A DNA stretch of 7,556 nucleotides. Source: an uncultured Bacteriovorax sp. Lineage in GTDB: Bacteria; Bdellovibrionota; Bacteriovoracia; Bacteriovoracales; Bacteriovoracaceae. The notes below the pieces were generated by a model. The model saw only the letters and a list, made by a program, of their open reading frames with translations. It was not told where the DNA came from and did not search any database. Shown piece after piece: positions 5,448-7,556 of the stretch (its first letter is position 1; each line of letters opens with the position of its first letter). The position numbers were made by a program, and so were the translations under genes. The DNA lies in NCBI GenBank assembly GCA_943914745.1, contig CALUDF010000151.1, forward strand, positions 1 to 7,556, read 5' to 3'.

Positions 5448-6464
5448 TTAGCTCCTCATCTTTGGGTTAAGTAAATAATAAATAATATCGACGATGATGT
5501 TGGTTAAGACGATGACAAAAGAAATAATTAAAACCCCACCCTGGATAACCGGGTAATCGCGGGCCGTGATACTTTGAACGATCCACTTTCCAATTCCAGG
5601 CCAGCTGAAAATAGTTTCAGTTAAGATGGCGCCGGTGATGATCGACCCAAATAATAAAGCGAGTGTAGTGATGATGGGAATAAGGGCATTTCTTAGAGCG
5701 TGGATATAGATGATTCTTTTTTTGTTCATCCCTTTTGCTTTAGCTGTTCTGATGTAGTCTTCGCCTAAGACTTCAAGCATTGATGACCTGGTCATGCGGG
5801 CAATGACGGCCAGAGGAATTGTTCCTAAGGCAATGGCCGGAAGGATGAGGTGTCTGAGCGCACTTAAAAAAGGAGCTAATCCTTCTTGTGAGACAATTTC
5901 GGGTCTTAGCGTATCAATTAAGTAAAGACCTGAGAAAACCGGAATGTCATAGATGAAATCAATGCGTCCAGAAACAGGAGTGATTCCCATTTTCACAGAG
6001 AAGAGGAGAATCAGGATTAAGCCCCACCAGAAGATGGGCATTGAATAACCAACCAGGGAGCTACTCATTAAAAAATAATCAAAGAAGCTGTTTCTCTTCA
6101 TCGCCGCAAAGATCCCGACGGGAATCCCGATAATCGTTGCTCCTAAAAGAGCGACCATTCCAAGCTCCAGAGTTGCAGGAAAGCGCTCGATGAACTCATT
6201 CCAGACTGAGTTGTTGGAAATGATAGATGTCCCGATATCGCCTTTAAAAATGCTCTTTAAATAAATCCAGAATTGTTCAGTGATCGGCAGATCAAGCCCC
6301 AGGGCCTTTTTCATTTCTAAGTAGCGTGCCGGATCGGCCCCGCGCTCACCGATGAGGTTTAAGACCGGGTCTCCCGGAATGAGTCTGATAAGAAAGAAGC
6401 ACACAAGACTGATCCCGAGCAAAGTCGGGATCAAGTCGAGTAATTTTTTAGCGATATATTTCAT
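5448..6464 (-). CDS. dppB: Dipeptide ABC transporter permease DppB
   Basis: This is the second channel-forming inner-membrane subunit, 338 residues, almost the same length as E. coli DppB (339) and longer than OppB (306). It begins with a helix and R-L-I-P-G-D-P (27-33), the usual DppB/OppB opening. L-G-L-D-L-P-I-T-E-Q-F (55-65) is also typical. The permease core spans about 95-330. T-P-V-S-G-R-I (162-168) and I-P-V-F-S-G-L-Y-L-I-D-T (174-185) lie in the longer periplasmic loop that marks DppB. The EAA-type coupling loop is Y-I-R-T-A-K-A-K-G (237-245), followed by A-L-R-N-A-L-I-P, and F-S-W-P-G-I-G (286-292) is conserved. The usual D-P-R near the end is N-P-K here. The ATG comes three bases after the dppA stop. 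The leader is A-rich (GTTGAATAAAAA) without a Shine-Dalgarno, and there is no hairpin at the dppA-dppB junction. Confidence 0.94.
   Translation of the reverse strand: MKYIAKKLLDLIPTLLGISLVCFFLIRLIPGDPVLNLIGERGADPARYLEMKKALGLDLPITEQFWIYLKSIFKGDIGTSIISNNSVWNEFIERFPATLELGMVALLGATIIGIPVGIFAAMKRNSFFDYFLMSSSLVGYSMPIFWWGLILILLFSVKMGITPVSGRIDFIYDIPVFSGLYLIDTLRPEIVSQEGLAPFLSALRHLILPAIALGTIPLAVIARMTRSSMLEVLGEDYIRTAKAKGMNKKRIIYIHALRNALIPIITTLALLFGSIITGAILTETIFSWPGIGKWIVQSITARDYPVIQGGVLIISFVIVLTNIIVDIIYYLLNPKMRS
5452..5457 (-). promoter_or_regulatory. Shine-Dalgarno for dppC inside the end of dppB
   Basis: The minus strand reads GAGGAG, then CTAAAA, then ATG: a strong site at six bases spacing that overlaps the last codons of dppB. 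It supports the ATG at 5443-5445. Confidence 0.75.
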
Positions 6465-6467
6465 TTT

Positions 6468-7556
6468 TTATTCAACAGTGATGTTTGTTAAGTAGTCTTG
6501 TCCCAATGGATGAAGTTTATAACCTTTAATGTTTTTTGCCATGGCCTTAAATGTTTTTGAGTTGGCAATGTTAACCAGTGGGGCTTCATCGTGAGCGATG
6601 ACCTGGGCATCCATATAAAGTTTTGTTCTCGTCTTAACATCAGTTGCAAGTCTTGCATCTGTGATGAGCTTGTTAAAATTCTGGTTACACCATCTAGGGT
6701 AGTTACTTCCAGATTTCACACTCGCACACCCTAGAAGAACGTTAAAGAAATTATCCGGGTCCCCATTGTCTCCCGTCCAGCCCATTTGCATCATAGAGTG
6801 AGAGCCTTGCTTTGATTTCTCCAGGTAAGTCGGCCAGTCATATGAGATGAGTTTTACTTTGATCCCGATTTTTGCCAGGTCCGCTTGCATCAGCTCTCCC
6901 ATTTTTTTTCCGTTTGGATTGTATGGGCGTGACACAGGAAGAGTCCACATTTCTGTTTCAAATCCGTTAGGGAGACCAGCTTTTTTTAAGAGCTCTTTTG
7001 CTTTAGCGACATTGTATTCGTAGTCAGAGACGTTGTTGTTGTATGACCAGATCGTCGGCGGGATCAGGTTTTTTGCCGGACTAGCGTTCCCCATGTAGAT
7101 GGCTGCGATATATGTTTTTTTATCTAGAGCGTGAGAGATGGCCTGTCTGACTAAAACATTATCAAAAGGTTTTTTAGTCACGTTCATCGCTAGAAAACCA
7201 ATATTTAATCCGGCCTCTTCCATGACTGTGAGTTTTGGATTCTTCTTCATTTCAGCAATGTCAGCATGAGAAGGCTCTGTGGCCATTTGGCATTCACCTG
7301 TCTTTAGCTTTTGTGTCCTGACGTTAGCGTCCGGAGTGATGGCGAAGATGAGTTTATCGACGTTTCCTTTTTTATCCCAGTAAGACTTATTTTCTTCGTA
7401 ACGGATGACGCTGTCTTTTTGGTAAGAGATGAATTGGTAGGCACCTGTTCCAATAGGGAAGTTGTCCATGTCGGCCATTTTTTTAGAAGCCGCTAATTTA
7501 TCGCCGTATTCTTTTGAAAGGATACTCATAAAACTCATCGCCATGTTGGCAATGAA
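6468..7556 (-). CDS. dppA: Periplasmic dipeptide-binding protein DppA, N-terminus cut by the window edge
   Basis: This is the substrate-capture subunit of the importer (SBP_bac_5 family, cluster C). The frame stays open through the last base of the window, adding F-I-A-N before the first visible methionine, so that internal ATG (7542-7544) is not the start. Numbering from that methionine, D259 in G-W-T-G-D-N-G-D-P-D-N-F-F corresponds to E. coli DppA Asp408, which binds the dipeptide amino group. R206 in S-R-P-Y-N-P corresponds to Arg355, which binds the carboxylate. C273 and C286 match the Cys422-Cys435 disulfide, and C85 matches Cys234; its partner Cys6 would be off-window. All share one offset of 149, so there is no net insertion or deletion between C85 and C286. 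About 145 mature residues plus the signal peptide are missing. It is the first visible gene of the operon; the promoter is outside. The equivalences use recalled E. coli numbering. Confidence 0.95.
   Translation of the reverse strand, partial: FIANMAMSFMSILSKEYGDKLAASKKMADMDNFPIGTGAYQFISYQKDSVIRYEENKSYWDKKGNVDKLIFAITPDANVRTQKLKTGECQMATEPSHADIAEMKKNPKLTVMEEAGLNIGFLAMNVTKKPFDNVLVRQAISHALDKKTYIAAIYMGNASPAKNLIPPTIWSYNNNVSDYEYNVAKAKELLKKAGLPNGFETEMWTLPVSRPYNPNGKKMGELMQADLAKIGIKVKLISYDWPTYLEKSKQGSHSMMQMGWTGDNGDPDNFFNVLLGCASVKSGSNYPRWCNQNFNKLITDARLATDVKTRTKLYMDAQVIAHDEAPLVNIANSKTFKAMAKNIKGYKLHPLGQDYLTNITVE

Noticed and set aside
7542..7544. ATG near the window edge as the start of dppA
   Set aside because: The frame continues to the last base of the window, and alignment with E. 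coli DppA places this methionine about 150 residues into the mature protein.

Overview
This 7.6-kb stretch looks like ordinary bacterial chromosome from a Gram-negative organism. Three proteins here are exported or periplasmic: a dipeptide-binding protein and two small proteins with signal peptides. Base composition is moderately AT-rich, Shine-Dalgarno sites are clear for several genes, and TTG and GTG starts occur. The style of the small secreted proteins recalls Bdellovibrionota (Bacteriovorax/Peredibacter-like bacteria). That placement is an impression from protein style and was not tested by a search.

Left part (1-900): the window opens in the last 59 codons of a DUF4440/SnoaL-like (NTF2-fold) protein on the + strand. 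It ends at a strong hairpin terminator (234-264). The terminator also sits at the 3' end of a convergent minus-strand gene (267-863) for a two-helix membrane protein of unknown function. Middle (900-2610): that gene is divergent from a + strand gene for an exported HAD-type phosphatase of the App1/DUF2183 family (951-1781, TTG start). The spacer between them holds a strikingly symmetric promoter in which one palindromic -10 hexamer could serve both strands. After a second hairpin terminator (1793-1825) comes a gene for a small exported protein (1894-2607). It has features of an alpha/beta-hydrolase, with a candidate Ser-Asp-His triad.

Right part (2611-7556): five tightly packed minus-strand genes form a dipeptide ABC importer operon in the same order as E. 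coli dppABCDF. DppA is cut by the window edge; DppB and DppC are the permeases; DppD and DppF are the ATPases. Junctions run from a 4-base overlap to a 3-base gap. DppA captures dipeptides in the periplasm, DppBC form the inner-membrane channel, and the DppDF heterodimer powers import. DppA keeps the residues that in E. coli bind the ends of the dipeptide, and both ATPases keep all catalytic motifs, so the system looks functional. The operon promoter lies outside the window.

There is no RNA gene, CRISPR array, insertion sequence or gene-free stretch over 300 bases. The least-described parts are the two small exported enzymes, the orphan membrane protein and the symmetric divergent promoter. 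I see no clear sign of a wholly new multi-gene system.
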